Below, piece after piece: positions 24,870 through 34,490 of a stretch of 64,000 nt of DNA. This DNA comes from Oasisia sp. SBJ-2009 (Eukaryota > Annelida > Polychaeta > Sabellida > Siboglinidae): contig OZ024867.1 in the NCBI GenBank assembly GCA_964017155.1, forward strand, positions 12,884,934 to 12,948,933, read 5' to 3'. Made by a program: the position numbers and the translations under genes. Under the pieces are notes generated by a model. The model made no database searches. It saw only the letters and a list, made by a program, of their open reading frames with translations, and had not been told where the DNA came from. How positions within the stretch are numbered: the stretch's first letter is position 1; each line of letters opens with the position of its first letter.

Positions 24870-25590
24870 TGTTCAATGATGTTGGGCAGTGTAAAAAAAT
24901 TGGTCTGTGCATCCGCATCCCTCTACAGAATCCAGCTTGCTCAACATTGAACCCCGTCGGACACCATAGGAAATAATTTGCATATCAGAGTTATATAAAT
25001 TGTCAAAGGACACAAACTGCTTAAATATTTTCCAGATAACTTTTAATCCATTGAATGCCACACCATAGATACCAAGAAATTCCATTTTCTTACATAATAG
25101 TTTGTGGTTGACTGTCGAATGCCTCTTTTAACGTCAATAAACACACCAGCAGTATATTGTTTTGCATCTAATGAATGGGTAATTCCATCAATGAGATCAA
25201 TTAGTATATGACATGTTTTGTTGGAATCCATATTGGCTTGGGTTTATCAATTGAACCGTTATCAAATATCAATATGTGTTTGGTAATAAAGGCCTCTAGT
25301 CGAGAATTGAACATTTATTTCTAATATTTATAAGAAATGTGGTAATATTGAAATAAGCCTGTAATTAGTGCACATATATTTATGTCCAGACCTGGACCTT
25401 ATCAATTTAATGTTAATGTTGCTGTCTAACTTAGAATTGGTCATATTGCAAAAACGCCCACCCGTAAGAAATAATTCGGAGGAATACCCATTCAGAGTAC
25501 ATTTCACGTAGCGTCGGGAACCTATGATCGACCGTTTTTGTGTAGTTTTCTGCGTTTTATTCGCCTTTAATGTAAAGTTACGCAACTTAA
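24870..25590 (-). pseudogene. Decayed LINE reverse transcriptase fragment
   Basis: Minus-strand frames give pieces of a non-LTR reverse transcriptase in the right order: NYRLISILPHFL (25585-25328), then LIDLIDGITHSLDAKQYTAG with VFIDVK (25231-25043), then KMEFLGIYGVAFN and ISYGVRRGSML (25085-24873), where intact families have YGVPQGS. Several frameshifts and stops separate them and the FADD catalytic motif is missing. It appears to be an old fragment, unrelated in frame to the CR1-like elements beside it. Confidence 0.75.
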
Positions 25591-25700
25591 ATTATTCTCT
25601 ATTCAAAGCATATTCATTGACGATTTCTACAAACACCAACAAAATTGTTTGATACCATTTGGTGACAAAATACCAGCAGTGATTACCTTCTCACCCAACA

Positions 25701-25745
25701 GCCCTGATTAGGGGGATCCCTAATCAGGGCTAATGATCGACCGTT
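25701..25745. repeat. Perfect hairpin next to a LINE 3' end
   Basis: GCCCTGATTAGGG (25701-25713) and its exact reverse complement (25718-25730) enclose the loop GGAT. The next bases, CTAATGATCGACCGTT (25730-25745), recur inverted at 29745-29760, at the far end of the composite LINE block. Confidence 0.85.
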
Positions 25746-25794
25746 CGGCACATAAACTTGAGTAATGATGTGTCAACAATGATTTTTATTCGTT

Positions 25795-27195
25795 TTTGTT
25801 ACATTTCTTACAGGTTCTTACAGGTCCTTTTCTGGCTAATTTAGGCATTCCTGCCTCTTGTTCCAGCTCTGTCTTGATCATTGTTATGGGACTGTGCGCA
25901 TGCGTCTAAAGGTGACACAGTCCATAGTAGAGGTGGTGCAGTAAAATATTTTTTATAGGGTGATTTTTCTATAGTTTATCAAGTTTACCTTCAAATGATA
26001 GTACTGATGGAGCATCTACCACAGACTGTGGCAGACTATTCCATACATCAGTAGATCGGTATACAAATGAATTTTTTCGGATGTTTAATCGGCATCTTTC
26101 TTTAAATATTTTTAGGTTGTGCCCTCTCGTTATTGATTCATTATCCCTTAATGTAACAAAATTTGATGTAACTGTAGAGTCACATTTCCCAGGTAATATT
26201 TTGTAAATTTCTATCATGTCTCCCCTAAGACGACGGTATGAAAGAGTTGGTAGGTTTAATCTTATTAGGCGTTCTTTATAATCAAGTTCTTTATATCCAG
26301 GAATTAATTTAGTTGCTCGACGCTGAACATTTTCCAGTGCTGTTATGTGTTTCATTAAATATGGACTCCATACCTGGTTTGCATACTCGATATGTGGTCT
26401 GACAAGAGACTTAAATAAAATAAAACTTAAATCTAGATATTCAAAAGTGCGTCGAATTATCCCCATCATAGAATTGGCTTTATTAATTTTTTCTGACATA
26501 TGTGCCTCAAAGTTAAGTGATGAGTCAAACGTTACTCCAATATCCTTTACTGTTTCTGCTTTATTAATTGTTTTCTGATCTTTACCCATTGTATATCCAT
26601 CATTTCTTATGGAGGAACGTCCAATTCGCATGTTACAACATTTATCAAGATGAAATTTCAATAGGGATGTTTCTGTCCATTTCTCTGCCGAGGTGAGATC
26701 TTTTTGTAGGTTGTTGCAGCTCTCTTCATTATAAATAGGGTTATTATTATACTTAACAAGTTTCATATCATCTGCAAATAAGAAAATATGAGAGTTTCTT
26801 ATAACAGCAGGTAGATCATTTATGAAGATAACAAAAAGAAGAGGGCCGATCACGGATCCTTGTGGTATTCCACTGATCATTTCCTTCCAGTTAGAAAATA
26901 TGTTGTTAATTCATATTCTTTGTTTTCTATGTGCAAGTAGATCTACGATCCAGTTAATTATGTTACCCTTTATTCCATAGCTCTGGATTTTTTGTTTAAG
27001 TTTTGCATGTGGGACCTTGTCAAATGCTTTAATAAAATCACAATATATTACATCAATACAGCCTCCATTGTCCAGCGTTTCTGTCCATGTGTCTAATACC
27101 TTTAATAGCTGAAGTACTGTTGGACGGCCCTTTACAAAACCAAACTGATATTTACTCAATAGCTCATTTTCTTTCATATGATTTAGATTTAACAA
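25795..27195 (-). pseudogene. CR1-like LINE 'A', 3' portion of reverse transcriptase
   Basis: The C-terminal part of a CR1-group reverse transcriptase. 27195-26911 carries the DFIKAFDKVPHAKL block. A single in-frame TGA at 26911-26913 follows. From 26880 come SGIPQGSVIGPLLF, the catalytic LFADDMKLV and the thumb/C-terminal region (RPHIEYANQVWSPY, NVQRRATKLIPGYK, TDVWNSLPQSVVDAP) to the stop near 25969. The frame across the TGA is unchanged, so this is one broken ORF. The 3' UTR runs to about 25795, where a 10-bp unit (ACCTGTAAGA on minus) is repeated twice, like a CR1 tail. Its upstream half is at 29287-29760, split off by insertion of element B. Confidence 0.85.
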
Positions 27196-27199
27196 GATT

Positions 27200-29285
27200 T
27201 AACAAGATTGCCACCTAGAGAATCAACTCTAGATGGCAGGTGGACAAGGAAGCCGTTTGGCTTATCGAGAGTCCAACCTATCTATCTAAGTATACCCTGC
27301 CCGTCTTAGGTATATGTCAATTTTATTTTTAAACATATTAACACTTCTAGCACCTACACAATCAGCTGATAATTTGTTCCATTCGTTTACTATTCTTTGG
27401 GAAAATGAAAATTTTCTAATATCTAGTCTACACTGCTTCTTTGCTAATGCAACTCCATGTCCTCTAGTCCTTCTCTCTTCCTTGACCGTGAAAAAAATAT
27501 TTCTGTCAATATTTTCATACCCATTCAATATTTTAAAAACCTCAATCTGATCTCCTCTCAATCTTCTGGTTTCTAGTGTTGTTAGACCACATTCTTTTAG
27601 ACGCATTTCATAACTAATATTCCTGAGTTTTGGTATCATTTTTGTTGCTCTCCTTTGTACTCTTTCTAGCATATCAATATCCTTCTTGCGATATGGCCTC
27701 CATGCTTGTATACAATATTCTAAATGAGGCCTAACTATTGTTTTATAAAGCGGTATTATTAGTTCTTTTTCTTTGTATACTATATTTCGCCTAATTAATC
27801 CAAGAATTTGGTTTGCCTTCGCTGCTGCAATTCCACACTGCTCTGATACCTTCATGTCAGCACTAATGGTTAAACCTAAGTCCTTTTCCTTTACAGTAGT
27901 ATTTAGTACAGTACCACCCATTGTATATTGTGCATTTTCATTCCCATGTCCTGTGTGGAGGCACTTACACTTTCCAAAGTTAAACAGCATTTGCCATTTC
28001 TCAGACCATTCTATCAACTTATTTAGATCATCTTGTAAATGCTGTCTATCTGCATCACTTTTTATTTTCCTAAACACTTTTGTGTCGTCCGCAAACTTCA
28101 ACACCTTGCTTGTTATGTCATCATCCAAATCATTGATATATATTAAGAATAAAATAGGTCCCAATACTGATCCTTGCGGTACTCCACTCAAAACAGATTT
28201 CCAATTTGAAACCTCCCCATCAACTACTACTCTTTGTCTTCTATCAATAAGCCATTTTTCTATCCAGTTAATCATACTATTTCCTATGCCATGGGCCTTT
28301 AGTTTAAGTAGTAATCTTTGGTGTGGCACTTTGTCAAAGGCTTTTTTAAAATCTAAGTAGATTATATCTACTGGTGATCCCTCATCTACCCACTTTGTGA
28401 CATCTTCCAAAAAACATAACATATTTGTTAAGCATGACCTCGCTTTTAAAAACCCATGTTGAGATGTGTTTATCAATTTATTTTTAACAAGAAAATCAAC
28501 CAAGTGATCTTTAATTAGTCTTTCTAATAGTTTACAAATCACCGATGTTAAACTCACTGGTCTATAGTTCTCTGACTTGCTTCTTGATCCTTTTTTAAAT
28601 AATGGTATGATGTTTGCTTCTTTCCATTCTACCGGAACCACTCCTTCCTCTAATGCCAAATTGAACACTGTTGCAAGTGGTATGCTAATTTGTTCTACAA
28701 TTTCCAGTAGTAATTTGGGAGGAATCCCATCCACTCCTGGTGATTTATTATCCTTCATATCTCTTATTTTCATAGCTACCATTTTTGGGGTTACAGTTAG
28801 TTGTCCTAAATAGTCACACTCTCTCCCTTCGAACTTAGTCTCTAGTACTGGTAATGTACTAATATCTTCCCTGGTAAACACCGAACTAAAGTATTCATTT
28901 AGGTTTTCTGCCATTAAGAATCCCTCCGTTATTATGTTTCCATCACTACCTTCTAGTGGCCCGACCTTATCTTGAACTTTCTGTTTACTTCGAACATACG
29001 CATAAAAACTCTTGCTGTCATGTTTTATGTTGAAAGCTATTTTTTGTTCATAGCTTCTCTTCGAATTTCTAATTTCAGCTGTAGCTTGATTAAGTGCTTC
29101 TTTATAAATGGCATAGTCTTCGTCACTTCCAGTATGTCTATATGTCTTCCACATCATTTGCTTGTACTTGATTTTTCTAATGGCTTCCTTCGATAAGTGT
29201 TTCTTCTTTGACCTTTTCCCCTGTTTTTTCAAGGGGACAAATTTGTCAACGACGCAGTCAATTTCCCTCTTTAAGATATTCCAGC
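27200..29285 (-). mobile_element. CR1-like LINE 'B', 5'-truncated, inserted into element A
   Basis: A 5'-truncated CR1-group LINE. It starts at about 29285 in coding sequence upstream of the RT domain and ends at about 27200 with a 10-bp unit (AATCTTGTTA) repeated twice, as in CR1 tails. Element A sequence lies on both sides, so B landed inside A. The endonuclease domain is missing, so it cannot move by itself, but its RT frame is uninterrupted and it is clearly the younger of the two. Confidence 0.85.
27286..29232 (-). CDS. CR1-group reverse transcriptase ORF (element B)
   Basis: A 648-codon uninterrupted frame encoding a non-LTR reverse transcriptase that would copy element RNA at a nicked target. 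Motifs in order: a basic linker (KRSKKKHLSKEAIRKI, near residue 6), SPGVDGIPPKLL (about 165), NYRPVSLTSV (about 225), IIYLDFKKAFDKVPH (about 290), SGVPQGSVLGPILF (about 350), the catalytic KFADDTKVF (about 385), and the C-terminal RPHLEYCIQAWRPY and VQRRATKMIP. The frame is open further upstream of the first Met (ILKREIDC, VVDKFVPL), so the Met at 29232 is arbitrary and the true 5' end is lost to truncation. No stop or frameshift is seen; the product lacks an endonuclease. Confidence 0.85.
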   Translation of the reverse strand: MKKQGKRSKKKHLSKEAIRKIKYKQMMWKTYRHTGSDEDYAIYKEALNQATAEIRNSKRSYEQKIAFNIKHDSKSFYAYVRSKQKVQDKVGPLEGSDGNIITEGFLMAENLNEYFSSVFTREDISTLPVLETKFEGRECDYLGQLTVTPKMVAMKIRDMKDNKSPGVDGIPPKLLLEIVEQISIPLATVFNLALEEGVVPVEWKEANIIPLFKKGSRSKSENYRPVSLTSVICKLLERLIKDHLVDFLVKNKLINTSQHGFLKARSCLTNMLCFLEDVTKWVDEGSPVDIIYLDFKKAFDKVPHQRLLLKLKAHGIGNSMINWIEKWLIDRRQRVVVDGEVSNWKSVLSGVPQGSVLGPILFLIYINDLDDDITSKVLKFADDTKVFRKIKSDADRQHLQDDLNKLIEWSEKWQMLFNFGKCKCLHTGHGNENAQYTMGGTVLNTTVKEKDLGLTISADMKVSEQCGIAAAKANQILGLIRRNIVYKEKELIIPLYKTIVRPHLEYCIQAWRPYRKKDIDMLERVQRRATKMIPKLRNISYEMRLKECGLTTLETRRLRGDQIEVFKILNGYENIDRNIFFTVKEERRTRGHGVALAKKQCRLDIRKFSFSQRIVNEWNKLSADCVGARSVNMFKNKIDIYLRRAGYT

Positions 29286-29286
29286 A

Positions 29287-29760
29287 TTAAATGATATGTA
29301 CAGTGATGGTGTCTCTAATTATTTCTTCCATTATCTTACCCACTACACTTGTTATACTGACATGTCGGTAATTTTGTGGTAATGTTTTACTTCCTTTCTT
29401 ATGGATTGGAGATATGTTTGCCTGTTTCCATTCTTTGGGTAGTTTGCCTGTTGTTAGAGATGTGTTAAAAATAGTTGATACTGGAACATTGATGCAGTCT
29501 GCTAATTCATTTAAAACCCTGGGGTGAATGCCATCAGGTCCAGGTGATTTAAATGTTTTTAGTTTTTTTAGTTTTGCTGCCCCTGCTGATGGGTTAATAG
29601 TACATGTTTCAACTGTATTATAACATCTTATAGGTTCCTCAGGAGTATTCTCTTGTGGTTCTCTTGTAAATACCGAAGTCGCAGAGAAGTAATCAGCCAA
29701 CAGCTCTGCTTTTTCAGAGTCAGAGTTTGTTAATGCATTTATGAAACGGTCGATCATTAG
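29287..29760 (-). pseudogene. CR1-like LINE 'A', 5' portion
   Basis: The upstream part of element A's RT ORF: KAELLADYFSA and SVFTREP, then FKSPGPDGIHPRVLNELAD, LPKEWKQANISPIHKKGS and NYRHVSITSVVGKIMEE, breaking at about 29287 where element B begins. The next expected block (NELLSKYQFGFVKGRP) is on the other side of B at about 27165. The 5' end is truncated near 29760. Confidence 0.8.
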
Positions 29761-30019
29761 GGACCCTGTCGATGAAAGGTACCCACACGCTAGTCAAGTA
29801 GTGATATCATAAACATGTATTATCGCCCACTTACCTTTCCAAAAGTTCAGCTTTGCCTTTGTACAGTAACTACAGTCTAGCATTTATGTGTTTTAATCCC
29901 CCTTTCAGTTGATATATTTTCATCTCCCCAAATCCATGGTTGCCACGATTTTGCAGACAGAAATATAGATTAAATGGTACGTTGAACACAGATGCTATTA
30001 CATACATTGACAGCAACAC

Positions 30020-30545
30020 CCGGCATAGCCTCGGTTACCCAGACTCCGTGAGGTGGCAGCACTTTTAAGCCCCCTCAACTCCGCCTGGGACAGTATATAT
30101 GGGCTTAAGTTTCTACATCCGGGCAGCCTTACCCCAGATTAGGGTAGAGACGCTGATTGGCTCTCAGGCCAACTATGAAATAAAAATTAAAATAACAATA
30201 TACTTTTATAAGATAATGATATCCTATAAAAAGGATTCAACATTGAACTTATATTAACACAAAAGTAAGTAAAAATTCAAATTTACAGTTGTTTATAAAA
30301 TAAGAATTACGGCAGGATTAACCAGTATCCGTGAGGTGGCAGCATTGTCTAGCCCCACACGGATAGCATACAAATTAATTAAGGAAACCTTTTTATCAAA
30401 TAATACTGTATTATAAAAACTATTCAAAATTAAACTTATATTAACACAAAATAAATAGAAATACAAATTTGCAGTTGTTTATAAAAATATATATTACGGC
30501 AATGTCCGTGAGGTGGCAGCATTTTATAGATCACGGCTGCTACCC
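30020..30545. repeat. Interspersed element with about 170-bp internal repeats, copy 1
   Basis: A head block (30030-30180: CCGTGAGGTGGCAGCA, CCCCAGATTAGGGTAGAGAC, GGCTCTCAGGCC) is followed by two tandem copies of an AT-rich unit of about 170 bp, each ending CCGTGAGGTGGCAGCA (30324-30345 and about 30507-30522). The head and one unit recur at 50985-51300. The layout resembles pearl/HINE-type elements with a repeated core described in bivalves and other invertebrates; that link is inference. Confidence 0.7.
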
Positions 30546-30549
30546 AAAC

Positions 30550-31390
30550 AAAAGCCGTTAATGTAGCCAGACTGTCTTCTCGGCGTAGTTCCGCAGCCGA
30601 CCGACAGTCGGTTAAGCGAGACTAACTAACTCTCTATCTCTGTCTGCCTGTCTGTCTTTCTCTGTCTATCGCTCTATCTCTGTATCTCTGTCTATCTCCT
30701 CTCTCCATGCATCGCACTTCAGTGACGTAAGATCCTCAACTAATCCCTCTTTCCCCCATACAGGATCACCATCTTTAAAAAGTTCAATATTCTTAAAAGT
30801 AGAAGACCTAGCTATTTATAATTCAAGAATATCAGCTATATGATAAAATAATGAAAAAACAATGTCCAAAATACCTTTTAACATGCGTCATGAAAAACAA
30901 TGATCTTCACAGCCATGGAACCAGACAAAGTAATAATATTCATTTATGTTTCATACGAACAGAAATAATAAAACAGGGATTGTTTTATAAACTTCATACC
31001 ATACTATTGCACCTGTATGATGTACTACACATATCACCAAATAAAAGGCACAAACTCAAACAAATTATTATAAAATCATATTAAGAGATTTTCCTATTAA
31101 GAAATTGTTATTCTTGCTTGATGAACCTCACGTCAACATTTATTAAACTAGATTATATACAGTAATAAACTGTTTTTTATAGTATATGTATTATCATTAG
31201 ATAAGTATTACTCTTTTCTTAGTATTAGCGTTATTATGATCTTGTTATTAACTAAATTATTAGAGAGGTAGATTTTAATGGGCGTCCAGTTGCATCAACT
31301 ATTTTAGTTATTACTGGCATCCTGGCATTCATTATTAACAAATGTTCTGTGTCTGTTGTATTGTGTTGTATATAATGCCAAATAAACTTT
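30550..31390. other. AT-rich stretch with a CTGTCTAT-rich run
   Basis: A TCTGTC/TCTATC microsatellite-like run lies at about 30632-30700. The 77-codon frame at 30851-31084 has no known domain. No exon recognised upstream of the collagen exon. Confidence 0.45.
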
Positions 31391-31393
31391 CAG

Positions 31394-31587
31394 GTTCAAG
31401 TTCAAGTTCACCAGGAGAACCAGGCCTTCCTGGTCTGCCCGGGGTCAAGGGTCAGACCGGTCGCCATGGGTTACCAGGTGCTGATGGCCCACCAGGTCTT
31501 ACGGGTGACGCAGGGTTACGTGGACCCCCTGGCGCCCCCTGGACCGAAGGGAAAATCTGGGAAGACAGGACTGCCCGGCCTCCCAAG
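31394..31587 (+). pseudogene. Collagen triple-helix exon with a one-base frameshift
   Basis: After an acceptor-like CTTTCAG (ending 31393), the sequence encodes a short Ser-rich start and then 14 uninterrupted Gly-X-Y triplets ([16 protein letters not shown]...). At the C5 run at 31535-31539 the frame shifts. With one C fewer, five more triplets ([15 protein letters not shown]) follow and reach a donor-like GTAATA near 31588. In the sequence as given, the collagen frame therefore ends early. It may be a lone exon of a larger collagen gene with a sequencing error in the homopolymer, or a decayed or retroposed piece. No other collagen exon is seen in the window. Confidence 0.65.
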
Positions 31588-31589
31588 TA

Positions 31590-32009
31590 ATAATTACTCC
31601 AGGGAATTATTTGACTAAAATAAAGAGGTCTTAATGTCACAAGTATTCTGCATACGTCGGGAGACAGCTTTGACTTCACCGCGCTATCCCCAATCGTCCG
31701 CCCCGGCGGTCTGCCTCGACACAAGATCGATCGCTCCTTCCAAACAGAGTCGCGCAGAAACACAACGCGAGGTACGGGTTATGTGGAATGGTAGCTATTT
31801 GTTGATGTATTTTAACAACTAAATAAATTGTATTGTATTTCTGAAGGAAAATTTTGCTGCAACATAGGTTGTTTAATTGTGCATTTAAATTATGAAATTT
31901 AAATGGAATCATAAAATGTAAACAATGTTAGGAACAAATAATCCAATTGGGTTAGAGCGGCTCGTCAAAGAACGTCACCGAGGGAACATTGATATGGTTT
32001 CTCCGGAAT
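31590..32009. other. Stretch with no recognisable gene
   Basis: An AATAAA lies at about 31619, after the collagen exon, but I cannot tie it to a transcript. Confidence 0.4.
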
Positions 32010-32260
32010 AACTGTAGAATATATTTTAAATAATGATACACTTTATTTCTATAATTATATATGTATAGCATATTGTGAATAATAATACGCTTTATTTCTA
32101 TATTAATATCTTTATAATATATTGTGAATAATAACACACTTTATTTCTATACTCATATCTGAAGAATATATTGTGAATAATAATACACTTTATTTCTATA
32201 CTCATATCTGTAGAATATATTGCGAATAATAATACACTTTATTACTATATCCTTGTCCAG
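32010..32260. repeat. 49-50-bp AT-rich tandem repeat, about 5 copies
   Basis: The unit begins GAATAATAATACACTTTATT and continues TCTATACTCATATCTGTAGAATATATTGT. Copies start near 32125, 32175 and 32224, with more diverged ones to the left. Confidence 0.85.
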
Positions 32261-33050
32261 AACAGTGCTCTGGTCAAAGATGTTTACGTTTAGCACCGTC
32301 TAAAATGTCGATAATGTGACTAAACGTATAACACCCCATGAACTACATGTACTAAAGAGACTTAGCTTAAAGGAATACGCAACCCTAAATAAATAAATAA
32401 AAAATAAAACCATTAAACAATGTCTACTGTATCACATGCTAGATTTCAATTTAATTCTTAGATAATTTAGAATTGATGAATGAACGATTAGAATAATTTA
32501 TCATATATTATAAGATAGTAATTTTTAAGTAAGTAAATATATTACTTCAGTACAATAATACAAACTTGTTGAAATAGTAACTTGTAGGAGGTAGCGGAAT
32601 TATGTAGAGAACGAGACGCTATAGTTGGAAGCAAGCGTGACGTAATGAGCCTCAAGACGTGACTGTTTCAACTGCAACGTGTTGCGTCTGTCTGGAGTTT
32701 GTTGTTGCTGTGTGTTGTCAGTTTGTGTCATGTGATGATTGATGAGTTATGGACCGCTGACACAGTTGGGTAATTAACGGCCTGTATACGTGATCACCAT
32801 GGCAATGGACACAGTTCATTTAACGATAGAATGACGACAGTATCATATAAATAAATAAAATCCACACAGACAGAAATTCACCCAAGCTATTACTTTGTTT
32901 CATCGTAGTCCACGTATGAATAAACACGACTTGGCCGCCCGCCCACCTGCCAGATTAATGTAATAACAATCGCCATGTACTCAGTACTTTATGTAAAACA
33001 CACCATTTCTCTGCTAGGCTATGCAACATCATTTGCATTTGGAATCACTG
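32261..33050. other. Stretch with no recognisable gene
   Basis: AT-rich, non-repetitive. No exon or RNA gene recognised. Confidence 0.45.
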
Positions 33051-33109
33051 ACACACACACGCACACACACACGCACACGCACACACACACGAACGCACGC
33101 TCGCACGCA

Positions 33110-33182
<73 letters not shown>
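33050..33182. repeat. (CA)n / (CGCA)n microsatellite
   Basis: CA repeats with a central ACGC block. Confidence 0.95.
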
Positions 33183-33302
33183 TATGTACAGTGTGTGTAA
33201 TACTGTGGTGTATGTTTGTGTGCGTGTACTATTCAGCCGCTTTGGCTGCCAGTGGAGTGAATAAACTTTACAAACTTTAAACTTTAAAACTTTTAAACTT
33301 TA

Positions 33303-33572
33303 AGGCCATGCGCGGGGCGGGTTTCAGCCCGCAGCCCGCGGGGGCGCTCGCGGGCCGCTGCGGGCTGGATTTTTTATTTTTTGCGGGGCGGTGCGGGCTG
33401 CGGGCCACACCTGGCCAGATCTGTGCGGTGCGGGCCAGGCTGCGGGCCAGGTATCTGTGGGGTTGGGCGGGCTGCGGGCCAGGATATGTCAAAGTATGCG
33501 GTGCGGGGTGGTGGGGTTGCACCTAATGATATAGTTGCGGGGTGGGTGCGGGCTCAGCATTTTCAGCCCGTG
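33303..33572. mobile_element. GC-rich MITE-like element, member 1
   Basis: A strongly GC-rich block in AT-rich surroundings, filled with GCGGGC / GCCCGC. Its ends are inverted: AAGGCCATGCGCGGG...CAGCCCGC on the left and GCGGGCTCAGCATTTTCAGC followed by CCGTGCAG on the right. Closely related ends bound 34143-34343. No protein is encoded. Confidence 0.6.
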
Positions 33573-33720
33573 CAGTTTCTCTGAAAATTTGGACATTGTC
33601 TGTGCCTATTAGATGGTGGATTACTTGATAGCTCTTTGTGTGTGTGTGACACTGTGTGTTGCTTGCACGACTGCACGTGTGCGACGAATATTTGCTGTGC
33701 ATGCGTGGATGTGTTCATAT

Positions 33721-33721
<1 letters not shown>

Positions 33722-33757
<36 letters not shown>

Positions 33758-33771
33758 TGTTTGTGTTTGTG

Positions 33772-33812
<41 letters not shown>

Positions 33813-33822
33813 GCGCGCACGT
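33722..33822. repeat. (GT)n, (GTTT)n and (GCGT)n microsatellite
   Basis: Consecutive GT, TTGTGT and TGCG blocks. Confidence 0.95.
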
Positions 33823-34142
33823 TTAACTATGTTATGATAACATGTGCTATCCATGACTTTTTGGCAAACAACATGTTGCCAGTGAGCATTCTGGTAACAG
33901 AACATTTTGATAACACTGTTGAAAGCACTCATAATATGTCATTGCTTTGTTGTTTTGCACTGCCAGCGTTTGCCATTCATTAGAGTGTACATACACTAAT
34001 TCACAGTAAAAGAAATCACAGAAAAATAACAGTTTTGCCAAAGAAAGTCACAGGAAATAAGGTCACAACATAATGTTATTCAGACACTGTCTAGTTAATA
34101 CAAAGGTTTGGTCTTGCATACTGCATAGTGCATACTGCATAC

Positions 34143-34343
34143 TAAGGCCCTGCGCGGGCTGGAAATCTGAGCCCGCAGCAATGGTAAGAAATAAGGTAGC
34201 AAAATACTGTTATTGTGGCAAAGATCGCTACAGACTGCCCTTTTTACATAAGCATAACAATGATGACAGACCAAGTGCGGGCCAAGTTACTGCGGGGCGG
34301 GGCGGGCTGCGGGCTCAGATTTCCAGCCCGCACAGGGCCTTAC
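34143..34343. mobile_element. GC-rich MITE-like element, member 2
   Basis: About 200 bp with terminal inverted repeats of about 35 bp: AAGGCCCTGCGCGGGCTGGA on the left, continuing AATCTGAGCCCGCAGC, and its near-perfect reverse complement ending CCGCACAGGGCCTT on the right. It is flanked on both sides by ACT, a possible 3-bp target duplication (TA is also possible). The inside is ordinary sequence without an ORF of note, so it is non-autonomous. Confidence 0.75.
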
Positions 34344-34490
34344 TGTGTGATACATGTAACATAACCATGCAAACTGGCGACAATAGTGTGGAATGGGAAA
34401 GTCCAAGCTTCACTCTTTACACCCCGCAACATCTGCTCAACCAAACACCATTTCGACTCTAGCAACATCCGTTAGTACTAATTCAATTGT

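Noticed and set aside
25700..25745. Possible CRISPR or terminator-like hairpin
   Set aside because: Eukaryotic context and a single hairpin; better explained as a mobile-element end or inverted duplication.
27773..28360. Plus-strand 195-codon frame
   Set aside because: It is the shadow of the reverse transcriptase ORF on the minus strand.
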